From positions 620,001 to 684,000 of the forward strand of contig NZ_BMCG01000003.1 in NCBI RefSeq assembly GCF_014635065.1: a DNA stretch of 64,000 nucleotides, in the 5' to 3' direction. Below are positions 37,916 to 47,119 of the stretch, piece after piece. A model generated the notes under the pieces. It ran no database searches, had not been told where the DNA came from, and saw nothing but the letters and a program-made list of their open reading frames with translations. Both the position numbers and the translations under genes were made by a program. This stretch comes from Oxalicibacterium flavum. Its GTDB lineage: Bacteria > Pseudomonadota > Gammaproteobacteria > Burkholderiales > Burkholderiaceae_D. Position 1 is the stretch's first letter. Every line of letters begins with the position of its first letter.

Positions 37916-39757
37916 TCAGGCTGCCAGTTTGACGGATTGCGCCTTGACGGTCGGCTTGCAGCCTTCGAGCAGGAAGGACAGGCCGACCACGAGTACAAGT
38001 TCGCCTTCGGCCGAGCGCGCGGTACCGGCAATGCCATCCACATGCATGGCCGTCATCGGCTTGATCACCAGATCGGCCGTGCCATCGACTGCACCGACCG
38101 AGAGGATGTAAGGCTGCGGTGCGGAGATCACGATGCCTACGCGTTCGGCAGCCAGTTCGTAGCCGAGCGCGCCCGCCAGCGAGCGCACCGGCAGCGGCCG
38201 GCCCTGATCACGCAGCACCGGAGCGCCACCGACCTGTTCGAACTCTTCCGGCAGTTCGACCACGCGCTCGACCACGGCCATCGGCAGCGCCAGCGCGGCC
38301 TCCGAGCTGCGGACCAGCATGGTCGGCACGATCGACAGTTCGATCGGCAGGCGAATCGAGAAGCGCGTGCCGACGCCGAGACGCGAATCGATGGTGATGG
38401 CGCCGCGGTGCTTTTCGACGGCGGTTTTCACCACGTCCATGCCGACGCCGCGGCCCGACACGCTGTTGGCGACTTCCTTGGTCGAGAAGCCCGGCAGGAA
38501 CACCAGTTGCAGCATTTCTTCCTGTGTTTGCGCCGCACTTTCCGAAATCAGGCCCTTGGCCAGCGCCTTGGCACGCAAGGCTTGCGCGTCCATGCCCTTG
38601 CCATCGTCGGAGATTTCGATCATGACGCTGCTGGCTTCCTGCCATGCCTTGAGCAGGATGACGGACTTTGCCGGTTTGCCGGATGCCGCGCGTGTTTCGT
38701 TGTCCTCGATGCCGTGATCGAGCGAGTTGCGCAGCATGTGGACCAGCGGATCGTACAGACTGTCGACGACCACGCGGTCGACTTCGGTCTCGGCGCCTTC
38801 GATCTGCAGATCGACGTCCTTGCCGAGGTCCTTGGCCAGTTCGCGTACCAGGCGCGGGAAGCGCTGGAACAGTTTGCCGACCGGCTGCATGCGCGTGGAA
38901 AGCGTGGCGCGCTGCAGTTCGGTCGAGTAGCGCGAGGCGCGGTTGAGCGTTTCGGCCAGCGCTGCCATCAGCGTGGCAGCTTGTCCCTCGACCGGGAACT
39001 GCGCGAGTTTTTCGAGCAGCACGGCAGCCTGATTGGCGGCCTGTACCGATTCGCCTGCAACCTCGAGCAGGGTGTCGAGTTTGACCGCATCGACGCGGAT
39101 GCTGTCTTCCTTGACCACGGCGGCAGCCTTGTCGCCGCCGCGGCGTTCGACGCCATCCCATCCGCCTGCCTTGGCGGCCGGGGCGGGAGAGGCCGGGGCA
39201 GTCGCGGCAGCCGGCTGCGGTGCGGTGGGCGTGGCCGCTGCCGATGCCACGGCCGTGCCGGCGGGGACCACGGCCAGATACAGGGCTTCCCAGTCCACCC
39301 CATCATCGACTGCTGCCGGCGCACTTGCAGCAGTTGACGCGGACACTGCGGCGCTGGCCGGCGCGGCGGCAACGCCACCTTCGATGGCGGTGGTCAATAT
39401 GCTTTCGAGCGATTCCGGCATGGCCGGCAGCGATTCGGGCGGCGCGCCGTTGGCGAGTTCCTGCAATTGATCGGCGACGAAGCCGCTGGCCTGCAATGCG
39501 GCCTCGATTGCGGTCGGCGTTACCGGCACCTGGCCGGTGCGCAGCGCGTCGAACAGGTTCTCGGTCAGGTGGCAGGCCGACACCATGGCCGGCAGGTTCA
39601 TGAAACCGGCGCCGCCCTTGATCGTGTGGAAGGAGCGGAACACGGCATTGAGGGTATTCAGGTCGTCGGGATGGCGCTCGAGCGAGAGCAGATGCTCCTC
39701 GACGTTGGTGGCGAGATCAAGCGCCTCGACGACAAACTCTTTGAGCATCTCGTCCAT
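37916..39757 (-). CDS. cheA: Chemotaxis histidine kinase CheA (P2 domain absent)
   Basis: A 613-residue CheA: HPt domain (1-105) with phospho-acceptor His44 in SFHTIKGGAGFM, an Ala/Pro-rich linker of about 115 residues in place of the CheY-binding P2 domain, then dimerisation, ATPase (HMLRNSLDHGIE, DDGKGMD, SGRGVGMDVV) and the CheW-like regulatory domain. The linker contains GWDGVERRGGD. ATG 39757 overlaps the cheZ stop by one base. No cheY, cheW, cheR or cheB is adjacent. Confidence 0.95.
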   Translation of the reverse strand: MDEMLKEFVVEALDLATNVEEHLLSLERHPDDLNTLNAVFRSFHTIKGGAGFMNLPAMVSACHLTENLFDALRTGQVPVTPTAIEAALQASGFVADQLQELANGAPPESLPAMPESLESILTTAIEGGVAAAPASAAVSASTAASAPAAVDDGVDWEALYLAVVPAGTAVASAAATPTAPQPAAATAPASPAPAAKAGGWDGVERRGGDKAAAVVKEDSIRVDAVKLDTLLEVAGESVQAANQAAVLLEKLAQFPVEGQAATLMAALAETLNRASRYSTELQRATLSTRMQPVGKLFQRFPRLVRELAKDLGKDVDLQIEGAETEVDRVVVDSLYDPLVHMLRNSLDHGIEDNETRAASGKPAKSVILLKAWQEASSVMIEISDDGKGMDAQALRAKALAKGLISESAAQTQEEMLQLVFLPGFSTKEVANSVSGRGVGMDVVKTAVEKHRGAITIDSRLGVGTRFSIRLPIELSIVPTMLVRSSEAALALPMAVVERVVELPEEFEQVGGAPVLRDQGRPLPVRSLAGALGYELAAERVGIVISAPQPYILSVGAVDGTADLVIKPMTAMHVDGIAGTARSAEGELVLVVGLSFLLEGCKPTVKAQSVKLAA

Positions 39758-40548
39758 CAGAACCCCAGATCGGCAAGCAGACTATCGACATCGTCCTGCG
39801 CCATCGCGACTGCCGGCGCGGCAGGACCATTCATGAGCTCGACTGGCGCCTCTTTCTTCTGCTGTTCGGCCTGCGCCTGCGCTGCCTTCACTTCCGGCGG
39901 TGCGTTGTCGCGCAGCAGCTGTGCGAGTTCGCTCTCGACCTTGTGCGTGATGGAGACGATTTTCTTGATCAGCTGGCCGGTGATGTCCTGGAAATCCTGC
40001 GCCATCATGATGTCGAGCAGACGCGCCTTTTCGGCTTCGCTGGCGGCGGCCACGCGCGCGGAAAAACTGTGCGAATCGCCGGCCAGTGCCTTGAATTCGT
40101 CGACGCCGAGCTTGCCTTCGAACAGTTGCGTCCAGCGTTCGTCCATGAGCTTTGCATCGCGTGACAGCGCTTCCTGTTCCGGCATGCCCACGTCGATGGT
40201 ATTGAGGACCTTGTTGGCAGCCTGCTCGGTCAGCGTGGCGACGTATTCGAGACGGCCCTGCGCATCGGAAATCTCGGAGGCCACGTCCGACAGCGAACGG
40301 TCGTAGCCGAGTTCACGCAGCGAGTCATGCAGCAGGCGCACGATGCCGCCCAGACGTTCGTACATGGGTTTGTCGGCGGCGGATTGTTCGGCAGCCGCTT
40401 CCGCCTCTTCTACAGCAGGTGCGGCGCTTGTTTCGGCACGCACTTCGTTCACGGCCGCCGATGGCGCCGCCGGAGGGGAGGATGGTTGCAGGCGCTGGGC
40501 AGAAATCTCGTCAAACAACGCTTCAAATTCGTCCGTATCGCCGCTCAT
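39757..40548 (-). CDS. cheZ: CheY-P phosphatase CheZ
   Basis: A 263-residue product with the CheZ signature MAQDFQDITGQLIKKI, whose Gln is the catalytic residue, and the C-terminal CheY-docking peptide VDSLLADLGF. The first 60 residues are low in complexity. ATG 40548 lies six bases after AGGAAGG. An ATG two codons upstream is too close to it. It is the first gene of a two-gene operon with cheA. Confidence 0.94.
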   Translation of the reverse strand: MSGDTDEFEALFDEISAQRLQPSSPPAAPSAAVNEVRAETSAAPAVEEAEAAAEQSAADKPMYERLGGIVRLLHDSLRELGYDRSLSDVASEISDAQGRLEYVATLTEQAANKVLNTIDVGMPEQEALSRDAKLMDERWTQLFEGKLGVDEFKALAGDSHSFSARVAAASEAEKARLLDIMMAQDFQDITGQLIKKIVSITHKVESELAQLLRDNAPPEVKAAQAQAEQQKKEAPVELMNGPAAPAVAMAQDDVDSLLADLGF

Positions 40549-40601
40549 GTTCATCCTTCCTGTTGATTCGTGTCTGCTGCCGCATGCATGCCATGTTCAA
40601 G

Positions 40602-40628
40602 TTAACGGCGGCGCGGCCGATAATTTGA
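40602..40628 (-). promoter_or_regulatory. Sigma-28 (FliA)-like promoter of cheZ-cheA
   Basis: On the minus strand: TCAA, 15 bases, GCCGTTAA, against the flagellar consensus TAAA-N15-GCCGATAA. The -10 matches at 7 of 8 positions and the spacing is exact. It predicts a leader of about 45 bases before cheZ, which fits genes of the late flagellar/chemotaxis class. Confidence 0.6.
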
Positions 40629-40966
40629 GCAATGCAGGCGGATTATTGAAGTTGTCTACAGGCAATCATAGCCGGATTTGAGAGGGTGGCATAGCCGGGC
40701 GGGCAAGATGCCGCACGCTGGCAACACTTGTTAAATATGGTGAAATATCGTGGCAGGAAAGTCATGGCACACGGTGCATTTCCAATGCCGCCACACTTTT
40801 GCCTGTTCCGCGACCTTGGCGCAACGGTCGCGTTTGACGCCCCCGAGCGCCGCGCATACACTGCTGCTGGTTTTCCGCACGCGCGCTTGTCTTCGCGACA
40901 AGTGCTGCGGGCTTCCCTCCGATTCAACGATTTTCAAAGGACCGTGCAGCTCGCTGTGCGTCACGC
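40629..40966. other. Intergenic region between cheZ and cobT
   Basis: No cobalamin riboswitch pieces are seen before cobT, unlike the two TonB receptor genes. Short frames on both strands have no ribosome sites or recognisable products. The cobT promoter is not identified. Confidence 0.4.
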
Positions 40967-42004
40967 ATGACCATCCCCCCCATTCCCGCCGCCGGCGATG
41001 CCGCGCTCGACCATGCGTTGCGTGCAGCCATCGACGGCAAGACCAAGCCGCCGGGCAGCCTCGGCATGCTCGAAACGCTCGCACGCCGGATCGGCCTGAT
41101 CCAGCAGACCGTGCAGCCGCGCATCGTGGAACCGGCGCTGCTGGTATTCGCCGGCGACCACGGTGTGGTCGAGGAGGGCGTGTCTGCCTATCCGCAGAGC
41201 GTGACCTGGCAGATGGTCGAGAACTTCCTGGCCGGCGGCGCAGCCATCAACGTCTTTGCGCGCCAGAACGGTTGCGCGCTGCGGATCGTCGATGCCGGCG
41301 TCAACCACGACTTCGGTGCGCGCGCGGGCCTGATCGATCGCAAGGTCGCGCACGGCACGCGCAACTTCGCGCGCGAGGCGGCCATGACGCTGGCGCAGTG
41401 CGCGCAGGCGATGGCGCACGGTGCGGCGCTTGTCGCCGAGATGCCCGGCAACGTGATCGGCTTTGGCGAAATGGGCATCGCCAACACCACCTCGGCGGCC
41501 GCCGTCATGCATGCGCTGACCGGCCTGCCTGCCGCGGCTTGCGTCGGTGCCGGCACCGGCCTGTCGGCGGATGGCGTGCGGCACAAGCAGCAGGTGGTCG
41601 AGCGCGCAGTCGCGTTGCATGCCGGCGCGCGCGCGCCGCTCGAGGTGCTGGCCGCCTTCGGCGGCTTCGAGATCGCGATGATCACCGGTGCCATGCTGGA
41701 AGCAGCGCGGCGCAGGATGGTGCTGGTGATCGACGGCTTCATCATCACCAGCGCCTTGCTGGTGGCGGCACGGCTGCAGCCGGCGATTCTGGACTATTGC
41801 GTGTTTGCGCATTGCTCGGACGAGCACGGACATCGCCAGCTGCTCGACGCACTCGGCGTACAGCCGCTGTTGCAGATGGGCTTGCGTCTCGGCGAGGGCA
41901 CCGGCAGCGTGCTGGCGTTGCCGATGTTGCACGCCGCCGTGAATTTCCTGAACGAGATGGCGACCTTCGAGTCGGCCGCTGTCAGCAACCGAAGTGCCGG
42001 ATAG
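40967..42004 (+). CDS. cobT: Nicotinate-nucleotide-dimethylbenzimidazole phosphoribosyltransferase
   Basis: Activates dimethylbenzimidazole to alpha-ribazole-5'-phosphate for the lower ligand of cobalamin. The 345-residue product shows the family blocks DHGVVEEGVSAYPQ, GFGEMGIANTTSAAA and GTGLSADGVRHK, and ends with the catalytic-glutamate region ALRMGEGTG in variant form (GLRLGEGTG). It is the first gene of the cobalamin locus, 14 bases ahead of cobS. Confidence 0.96.
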   Translation: MTIPPIPAAGDAALDHALRAAIDGKTKPPGSLGMLETLARRIGLIQQTVQPRIVEPALLVFAGDHGVVEEGVSAYPQSVTWQMVENFLAGGAAINVFARQNGCALRIVDAGVNHDFGARAGLIDRKVAHGTRNFAREAAMTLAQCAQAMAHGAALVAEMPGNVIGFGEMGIANTTSAAAVMHALTGLPAAACVGAGTGLSADGVRHKQQVVERAVALHAGARAPLEVLAAFGGFEIAMITGAMLEAARRRMVLVIDGFIITSALLVAARLQPAILDYCVFAHCSDEHGHRQLLDALGVQPLLQMGLRLGEGTGSVLALPMLHAAVNFLNEMATFESAAVSNRSAG

Positions 42005-42018
42005 GCGGGAGCAGGATG

Positions 42019-42831
42019 ATGGAACCGGATCTGTTCGAGGAAGAAGACATGGGCGAGCGCGTCAGGCACGAGCTGCGGCTGTTCTTCGTTGCGCTGCAGT
42101 TCTTCACGCGCCTGCCCGTGCCGCGCTGGGTCGGCTACGATCCGCGCTGGCTGTCGCAGGCGGCGCGCTATTTCCCGGCAGTGGGGCTGGTGGTCGGGCT
42201 GCTGCTGGCGCTGGTCTATATCCTCGCCACGCTGCTGTGGCCGCAGGCGGTGGCGGTGCTGCTGTCCATGGTGGCCGGCCTGCTGCTGACGGGCGCGTTC
42301 CACGAGGACGGCTTTGCCGATACCTGCGACGGTTTCGGCGGCGGCAGCACGCCCGAGCGCGTGCTGGAAATCATGAAGGATTCGCGCATCGGCGCCTACG
42401 GCGCGATCGGCATCATGCTGATGCTGGGACTGAAGGCGACCACGCTGGCGACGCTACCACCGGCCACCGTGGTGGCGGCGCTGGTGCTCGCGCATCCGCT
42501 GTCGCGCCTGTGCGCCGTGAGCCTGATCTGGCGCATGGCGTACGTCAGGGACGAAGGCAAGTCCAAGCCGATTGCCGAACGCATGTCGTCGCGCGAGTTC
42601 GGCATCGCTGCCGTCACCGTGGTGCCGGCGCTGTTGCTGGTGCTGGTATCGGGCTGGATTCCGTTCGATGGCATCGTGGTCGGCGTGCTGCTGGCGGCGG
42701 GGGCGATGTTCTGGATGGCAAGAATGTTCAGGCGCCGCATCGGCGGCTATACTGGCGACTGCCTGGGCGCCGTGCAGCAGATCGCCGAGCTTGCGTTCTA
42801 CCTGGGAGTGCTGACCGCCATTGCCTATTAA
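42019..42831 (+). CDS. cobS: Adenosylcobinamide-GDP ribazoletransferase (cobalamin synthase)
   Basis: A membrane enzyme of 270 residues that joins adenosylcobinamide-GDP to alpha-ribazole phosphate. It has several hydrophobic helices, and the family's acidic metal site is seen in FHEDGFADTCDGFGGG, followed by KDSRIGAYGAIGI. Two ATG codons (42016 and 42019) follow GGGAG. The second has the better spacing. Confidence 0.95.
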   Translation: MEPDLFEEEDMGERVRHELRLFFVALQFFTRLPVPRWVGYDPRWLSQAARYFPAVGLVVGLLLALVYILATLLWPQAVAVLLSMVAGLLLTGAFHEDGFADTCDGFGGGSTPERVLEIMKDSRIGAYGAIGIMLMLGLKATTLATLPPATVVAALVLAHPLSRLCAVSLIWRMAYVRDEGKSKPIAERMSSREFGIAAVTVVPALLLVLVSGWIPFDGIVVGVLLAAGAMFWMARMFRRRIGGYTGDCLGAVQQIAELAFYLGVLTAIAY

Positions 42832-42927
42832 CCCTGGAAACGCGTGTCGTCATGTCATGCCCGGCACGCCGATGACGCCATTGGCGCGCGCATCCAGCTA
42901 CCGTTTTCAGGTTGAACGAGGTCCGCC

Positions 42928-43482
42928 ATGCATCTCTACCTGATCCGCCATCCGCGTCCCACGGTCCCCCCCAAGGTCTGTTACGGACGCACCGACCTTG
43001 CCGTGGCGCAGGAAGAGATCGCCTCGGTCAAGGCGGCGCTGCTGCCACACCTGCCGCGCCATGCGCGGCTTTTTTCCAGCCCTCTGCGGCGCTGTACCGA
43101 TCTGTCAGACAGTCTGGCGCAGGAACTCGATTGCGAAACCGCGACGCGCGACGAGCGCCTCGCCGAGATGCATTTCGGCGACTGGGAAATGCGCGCCTGG
43201 GACGATATTCCGCGTCCCGATATCGATGCTTGGGCCAGCGACATGGCCGGTTACCGGCCCGGCGGTGGCGAAAGCGTGCTCGAAGTCGCGCAGCGCGTGC
43301 GCGATTTTCGCGATGAATTGTCGGGGATGCAGATCGAACACGCGATCGTCGTCTGCCATGCCGGCATCATCCGTCTGCTGGCTGCCTGCGAACATGGCTT
43401 GTCGGTGCCCGAGATGGCGCGCTACGCGGCGCAGAAGCCGCACAAGATTCGCTATGGCGAACTGCTGATCGTGGATTGCTGA
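42928..43482 (+). CDS. cobC: Alpha-ribazole phosphatase, histidine phosphatase family
   Basis: A 184-residue phosphoglycerate-mutase-like phosphatase with the RH motif (YLIRHPRP, His8) and second histidine in VVCHAGIIR. The acid/base glutamate is in LAEMHFGDWE. Its position after cobT and cobS supports removal of the 5' phosphate from alpha-ribazole or from the cobalamin phosphate. Confidence 0.9.
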   Translation: MHLYLIRHPRPTVPPKVCYGRTDLAVAQEEIASVKAALLPHLPRHARLFSSPLRRCTDLSDSLAQELDCETATRDERLAEMHFGDWEMRAWDDIPRPDIDAWASDMAGYRPGGGESVLEVAQRVRDFRDELSGMQIEHAIVVCHAGIIRLLAACEHGLSVPEMARYAAQKPHKIRYGELLIVDC

Positions 43483-43530
43483 AGCGGACGTGCTGCTGCG
43501 CGTCCGTGTCTTCTTCGTGTCGGGTACGTA

Positions 43531-44328
43531 TCAGAAAATGGCGCGTTCGCGCCTTGCTTCGACTGCCACACGATGCAGTGCATTGGCGGCTGCCTGTGCC
43601 GCCACCACATCGCGTCCCCATGGCTTGCGTTTGCTTGGCAGGATGCGCAGCCAGCCGAAGGTGCGTGCCGCGCGCAGCACTTCGTGCAGCACGGCGGGCT
43701 GGTCCTTGTGCAGGTAGCGCAGGAAGATGGTGGCGATGTGCTCGGGCGACATCTGCAGGATGTAGGCGGTCGAATGCAGGTACAGCACCCAGTCGCGTGC
43801 CTGTGCCGAGGACAGAGGCATGCTCTTGGTCGGATCGTCCTCGAAGTCGATGAAGCTGACCTTGCCATCATGCCAGATCATGTTGCGCGCAAAGCACTGG
43901 CTGGCGGTCTGCCCCAGGCGATGCAGGGCCAGAATGGCATTCAGCCCGCTTTCCCAGTAACGCTGTCCGATGTCTGCATGCTCGCGCAGCATGTGATCGA
44001 GCGAGGTCGCGCCGAGGAAGGAGAGGGCAAACCAGTTCGGCGTGACATGCAGTATCTCCGGCACTGATGCACCCGCCGCCTTCAGGCTCTGCAATCGCAT
44101 TACTTCGATCTTTTGCGCCTCCGTGCCGCCGGGTGCCGGAACGGCGCGCAGCATCGGCTGCCCGAGTATTGCCGCCAGCGTATCGAGCACGGGATAACCC
44201 CAGTGCTTGAGCGGCGGTTCGAGCTGCTTGACGATGATCGGTGCGCCATCGAGTTCCAGCAGATGTGTACGCCCGGCCCTGATGGCGAGTTGTGCTTCGA
44301 CGGATTGTTGCTGTGCGGGTGTGAACAT
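43531..44328 (-). CDS. Kinase-like protein inside the cobalamin locus
   Basis: A 265-residue protein with a protein-kinase-like pattern. A probable ATP lysine is in PIIVKQLEPP. The region NMIWHDGKVSFIDFEDDP resembles the catalytic-loop and metal-binding (DFG-like) segments of BUD32/RIO or LPS-kinase-type small kinases. No membrane helix or signal peptide is seen. It is encoded against all other genes of the cobalamin locus, converging on cobC and divergent from the first riboswitch. The substrate is unknown. Link to corrinoids is positional only. Confidence 0.7.
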   Translation of the reverse strand: MFTPAQQQSVEAQLAIRAGRTHLLELDGAPIIVKQLEPPLKHWGYPVLDTLAAILGQPMLRAVPAPGGTEAQKIEVMRLQSLKAAGASVPEILHVTPNWFALSFLGATSLDHMLREHADIGQRYWESGLNAILALHRLGQTASQCFARNMIWHDGKVSFIDFEDDPTKSMPLSSAQARDWVLYLHSTAYILQMSPEHIATIFLRYLHKDQPAVLHEVLRAARTFGWLRILPSKRKPWGRDVVAAQAAANALHRVAVEARRERAIF

Positions 44329-44425
44329 GGATGACGGGGCTTGCGGGCGAGGGAGAATTATAGATCAGCGGCCTGCGGCGAGCGTCGCCGATTGTTGCCG
44401 TGTGTGCGTTTGCCAACGCAGGTCA

Positions 44426-44455
44426 TTGCGGCCGATCTGCGCGTGCACGTACAAT
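44426..44455 (+). promoter_or_regulatory. Promoter of the first cobalamin-riboswitch transcript
   Basis: TTGCGG at 44426-44431, an 18-base spacer and TACAAT at 44450-44455. Predicted transcription starts close to 44461, the first paired base of the riboswitch. Confidence 0.6.
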
Positions 44456-44460
44456 GGCGC

Positions 44461-44652
44461 CGTTCTGGTGCCCGCGATCGTGTCCACGATCGCAGTTAAA
44501 CGGGAAACACGAGGCCGCAAGGCTGGCGTGTGCTGCCCCCGCAACGGTCATCAAGCGTCACGGTTTCGTGACACGTCGCCTCTCGCGCCACTGTGCGTTC
44601 GCATGGGAAGGCAAGGCGACTGTGCTTGACAGCCCGGATACCGGCCAGAACG
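44461..44652 (+). promoter_or_regulatory. Cobalamin riboswitch 1
   Basis: All core elements occur in order: closing helix CGTTCTGG/CCAGAACG, TTAAACGGGAAACACG, GCTGCCCCCGCAACGGT, CACTGTG with TGGGAAGGC, and the B12 box AGCCCGGATACCGGCC. It precedes the TonB receptor at 44745 and should lower its expression when adenosylcobalamin is plentiful. Confidence 0.95.
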
Positions 44653-44744
44653 GGTGGAAGCAGCGAGCGAATTGATCCCGTCGCGCTCTTCCGTTGGCGT
44701 ACCTTGCGGGGAAGCAGGGTGCGTGCTCTTTTTAAGACATTATC

Positions 44745-46685
44745 ATGACATCCGTTCCGCACCACTGCAGCGTCGCTGCCATGAAGCCGCTCACGCTTGC
44801 TTCCTTCCTTTTCATGCTGACTTCTCCCGCAGTTGCACAGGTCGAGAGCGGTCAGAGGCTTTCCACGGTGACTGTGTCCGAATCGCGCTTTGAAAGCGAT
44901 TCGCCAGCAATCGGCGCGACGGTCATCACTGCTGATCAGATCCGGCAGACTGGCGTTTCTAATGTTAATGAGGCAATCCGGAAGATCGCAGGTGTCTATG
45001 GCCGGCAGAACATGGCAGGCGCGTCCGACTACCAGATCGACCTGCGAGGATTCGGTGCATTCAGCGATCAGAATATCGTCGTGCTGGTGGATGGGATTCG
45101 TCTTTCCGACAACGAGCAGGTTACCGCGATCATGTCCTCGATCCCGATCGAGATCGTCGAGCGCATCGAGATCGTGCGCGGTGGCAGCAGTGTGTTGTAC
45201 GGCGACGGCGCTACTGGTGGCACGATCAACATCATGACCAAAAAAGGGCTGCGTAACGGCACGCGAGGTTCCGTGTTTGCCGAAGCGGGCAGTTTCGACT
45301 ATCGCGAACTGCGGGCATCCCTGGCTCAGGGTTGGGACAAGTTTTCCCTTGATGCAAATCTGGGATCGCTGCGGACAGACAACTATCGTCAGAACAACGA
45401 ACTGAGGCAGGATAATTTCAGCGGTGGATTGCAATGGGCGGATGCGGGATCGCGCATCGGCTTCAGGGTGGATTCCAGTCGGCAGGACGCGCGATTCCCA
45501 GGAGCGTTGACTGAAATGCAGTATCGGGAAAATCTGCGGCAGACCAATTCACCTGACGAATACGGCAGCTTCGACATGGACCGCTACACGCTTTCTGGAC
45601 AGACGCAGCTTGGTGCATGGCTGCTGGCAGCCGATTTGTCGCAGCGGACCAAGAGCGTGGAGTTTTTCCAATTCGGCTCTCGCACGACATACGACACCAC
45701 AGTCACGCAATTCTCGCCGCGTGTGCGGCACACCGGTACATTCGGAAATGTCGCCAATGAACTGGTGGCAGGACTGGACTTCGCGCGTTCCAATCGCGTC
45801 AGGGATGCTTCCTACGCGAATGATGATTTCACGCAACGTTCGACAGCGTTTTATCTGCGTGACGAACTGCGCTTCGAGAAGGCGAGAATTGCTGTCGGCG
45901 GCAGGCATGAGAAGTTCAAGCAAAAGACAATCGATCCGATACCTTTCGGGACCAACTATGAAGCAGAGCATTCGCTGAATGCGTGGACACTGGAAGGATC
46001 ATATGCTTTCGCATCGGACCTGATGGCCTATGCAAAAGCAGGGCGCAGTTATCGCATGCCGAATATCGACGACAACGCCTTCCTGTCCGCGCCTTTGTTG
46101 CCGCAAACCTCGCAGGATAGAGAGATTGGCGTGAAGTTCGGTGCGACTGATGCCACACAACTGGATGTCAGGTTGTTTCAGCACAAATTGAAAAACGAGA
46201 TTCTTTATGACGCCAACGCGTTTTCCAATGTCAATCTCGACTCAACCGAGCGCAAGGGGTTGGAAGTGGAGGGCAGCCTGCGTTTTGCCGATGTCTTCAA
46301 GCTGTCTGCCGTACTGCAGCATGTGTCTGCCAAATTCACTGAGGGACCCAACAAGGGTAATCGGGTAGTGCTCGTGCCGAAGAACACGGCAACGTTGCGC
46401 CTATACTGGTTGCCTGATAATCGGCAGAACGCTGATCTTGGCGTGCAGTGGGTGGATACGCAACGTTATGGTGGGGATTTCTCGAATACATGCGATGCGC
46501 GCATTCCGGCACACGCCGTGGTCGATGCACGTTATGCCCGGAAGTTCGGTCCCTGGGAATTTGCCATCACTGGTGCCAACCTGACTGACAAGGATTACTT
46601 CACGCAAGCTTTTGGCGCTTGCCGCAGCGGTATTTATCCTGAGGCGGGACGGTCCGTGCGTATATCGGCAAGACTCGACTTCTGA
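44745..46685 (+). CDS. TonB-dependent receptor under cobalamin riboswitch (BtuB paralogue)
   Basis: An outer-membrane receptor of 646 residues: signal peptide ending near SPAVAQ, TonB-box-like TVTVSESR, plug domain (LRGFGAFSDQNIVVLVDGI, EIVRGGSSVLYGDGATGG) and a 22-strand barrel ending in ISARLDF. Two cysteines near the C terminus may form a loop disulfide. ATG 44745 gives the longest product, but ATG 44781 yields a cleaner signal peptide. Base composition looks poorer in GC than the flanks. The riboswitch implies a corrinoid ligand, perhaps different from that of the next receptor. Confidence 0.88.
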   Translation: MTSVPHHCSVAAMKPLTLASFLFMLTSPAVAQVESGQRLSTVTVSESRFESDSPAIGATVITADQIRQTGVSNVNEAIRKIAGVYGRQNMAGASDYQIDLRGFGAFSDQNIVVLVDGIRLSDNEQVTAIMSSIPIEIVERIEIVRGGSSVLYGDGATGGTINIMTKKGLRNGTRGSVFAEAGSFDYRELRASLAQGWDKFSLDANLGSLRTDNYRQNNELRQDNFSGGLQWADAGSRIGFRVDSSRQDARFPGALTEMQYRENLRQTNSPDEYGSFDMDRYTLSGQTQLGAWLLAADLSQRTKSVEFFQFGSRTTYDTTVTQFSPRVRHTGTFGNVANELVAGLDFARSNRVRDASYANDDFTQRSTAFYLRDELRFEKARIAVGGRHEKFKQKTIDPIPFGTNYEAEHSLNAWTLEGSYAFASDLMAYAKAGRSYRMPNIDDNAFLSAPLLPQTSQDREIGVKFGATDATQLDVRLFQHKLKNEILYDANAFSNVNLDSTERKGLEVEGSLRFADVFKLSAVLQHVSAKFTEGPNKGNRVVLVPKNTATLRLYWLPDNRQNADLGVQWVDTQRYGGDFSNTCDARIPAHAVVDARYARKFGPWEFAITGANLTDKDYFTQAFGACRSGIYPEAGRSVRISARLDF

Positions 46686-46716
46686 TCCTGTGATGCGCAT
46701 CTGCGCAACACATTGG

Positions 46717-46745
46717 TTGCGGCAGGGTGGAATAGTCCGTTAAAC
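46717..46745 (+). promoter_or_regulatory. Promoter of the second cobalamin-riboswitch transcript
   Basis: TTGCGG at 46717-46722, a 17-base spacer and TTAAAC at 46740-46745, just ahead of the riboswitch. The layout copies that of the first module. Confidence 0.5.
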
Positions 46746-46751
46746 TTGCGC

Positions 46752-46944
46752 CGTTCTGGTGCCCGCGGCCATGTCCATAGCCGCAGTTAAACGGGAAACA
46801 CGAAGCCTCGAGCCAACGTGTGCTGCCCCCGCAACGGTAAACAAGCGTCGCCACTTCGGTGACAGATCGTCTCCTCACGCCACTGTGTCTATTCATGGGA
46901 AGGCCGGACGATTGTGCTTGTCAGCCCGGATACCGGCCAGGACA
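46752..46944 (+). promoter_or_regulatory. Cobalamin riboswitch 2
   Basis: Same elements as the first copy: CGTTCTGG closing with CCAGGAC, TTAAACGGGAAACACG, GCTGCCCCCGCAACGGT, CACTGTG with TGGGAAGGC, and AGCCCGGATACCGGCC. Differences are confined mostly to variable stems. It precedes btuB. Confidence 0.95.
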
Positions 46945-47119
46945 GGTGGAAATGCCGCGAACGGGGAGTGTCGCGACGCGATCTTGCAAGTCCGGTTTGT
47001 CCGCGCTCCTGCCGTTTCGGTCGTCGCTCTCCTTGATCCTATCTGGTCGCTGTTCGCGCTTTCCTTGGATTCAGCCTGCGGGGAGGTAGGCTGAGCAAGC
47101 ATCTTCTCGAAAAGTCATC

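Noticed and set aside
40600-40966. Possible cobalamin riboswitch before cobT
   Set aside because: None of the conserved elements (GCTGCCCCCGCAACGGT-type core or the AGCCCGGATACC box) is present.
40728-40970. 80-codon plus-strand frame before cobT
   Set aside because: No ribosome site and no family resemblance; it overlaps the cobT start and looks like random open sequence.
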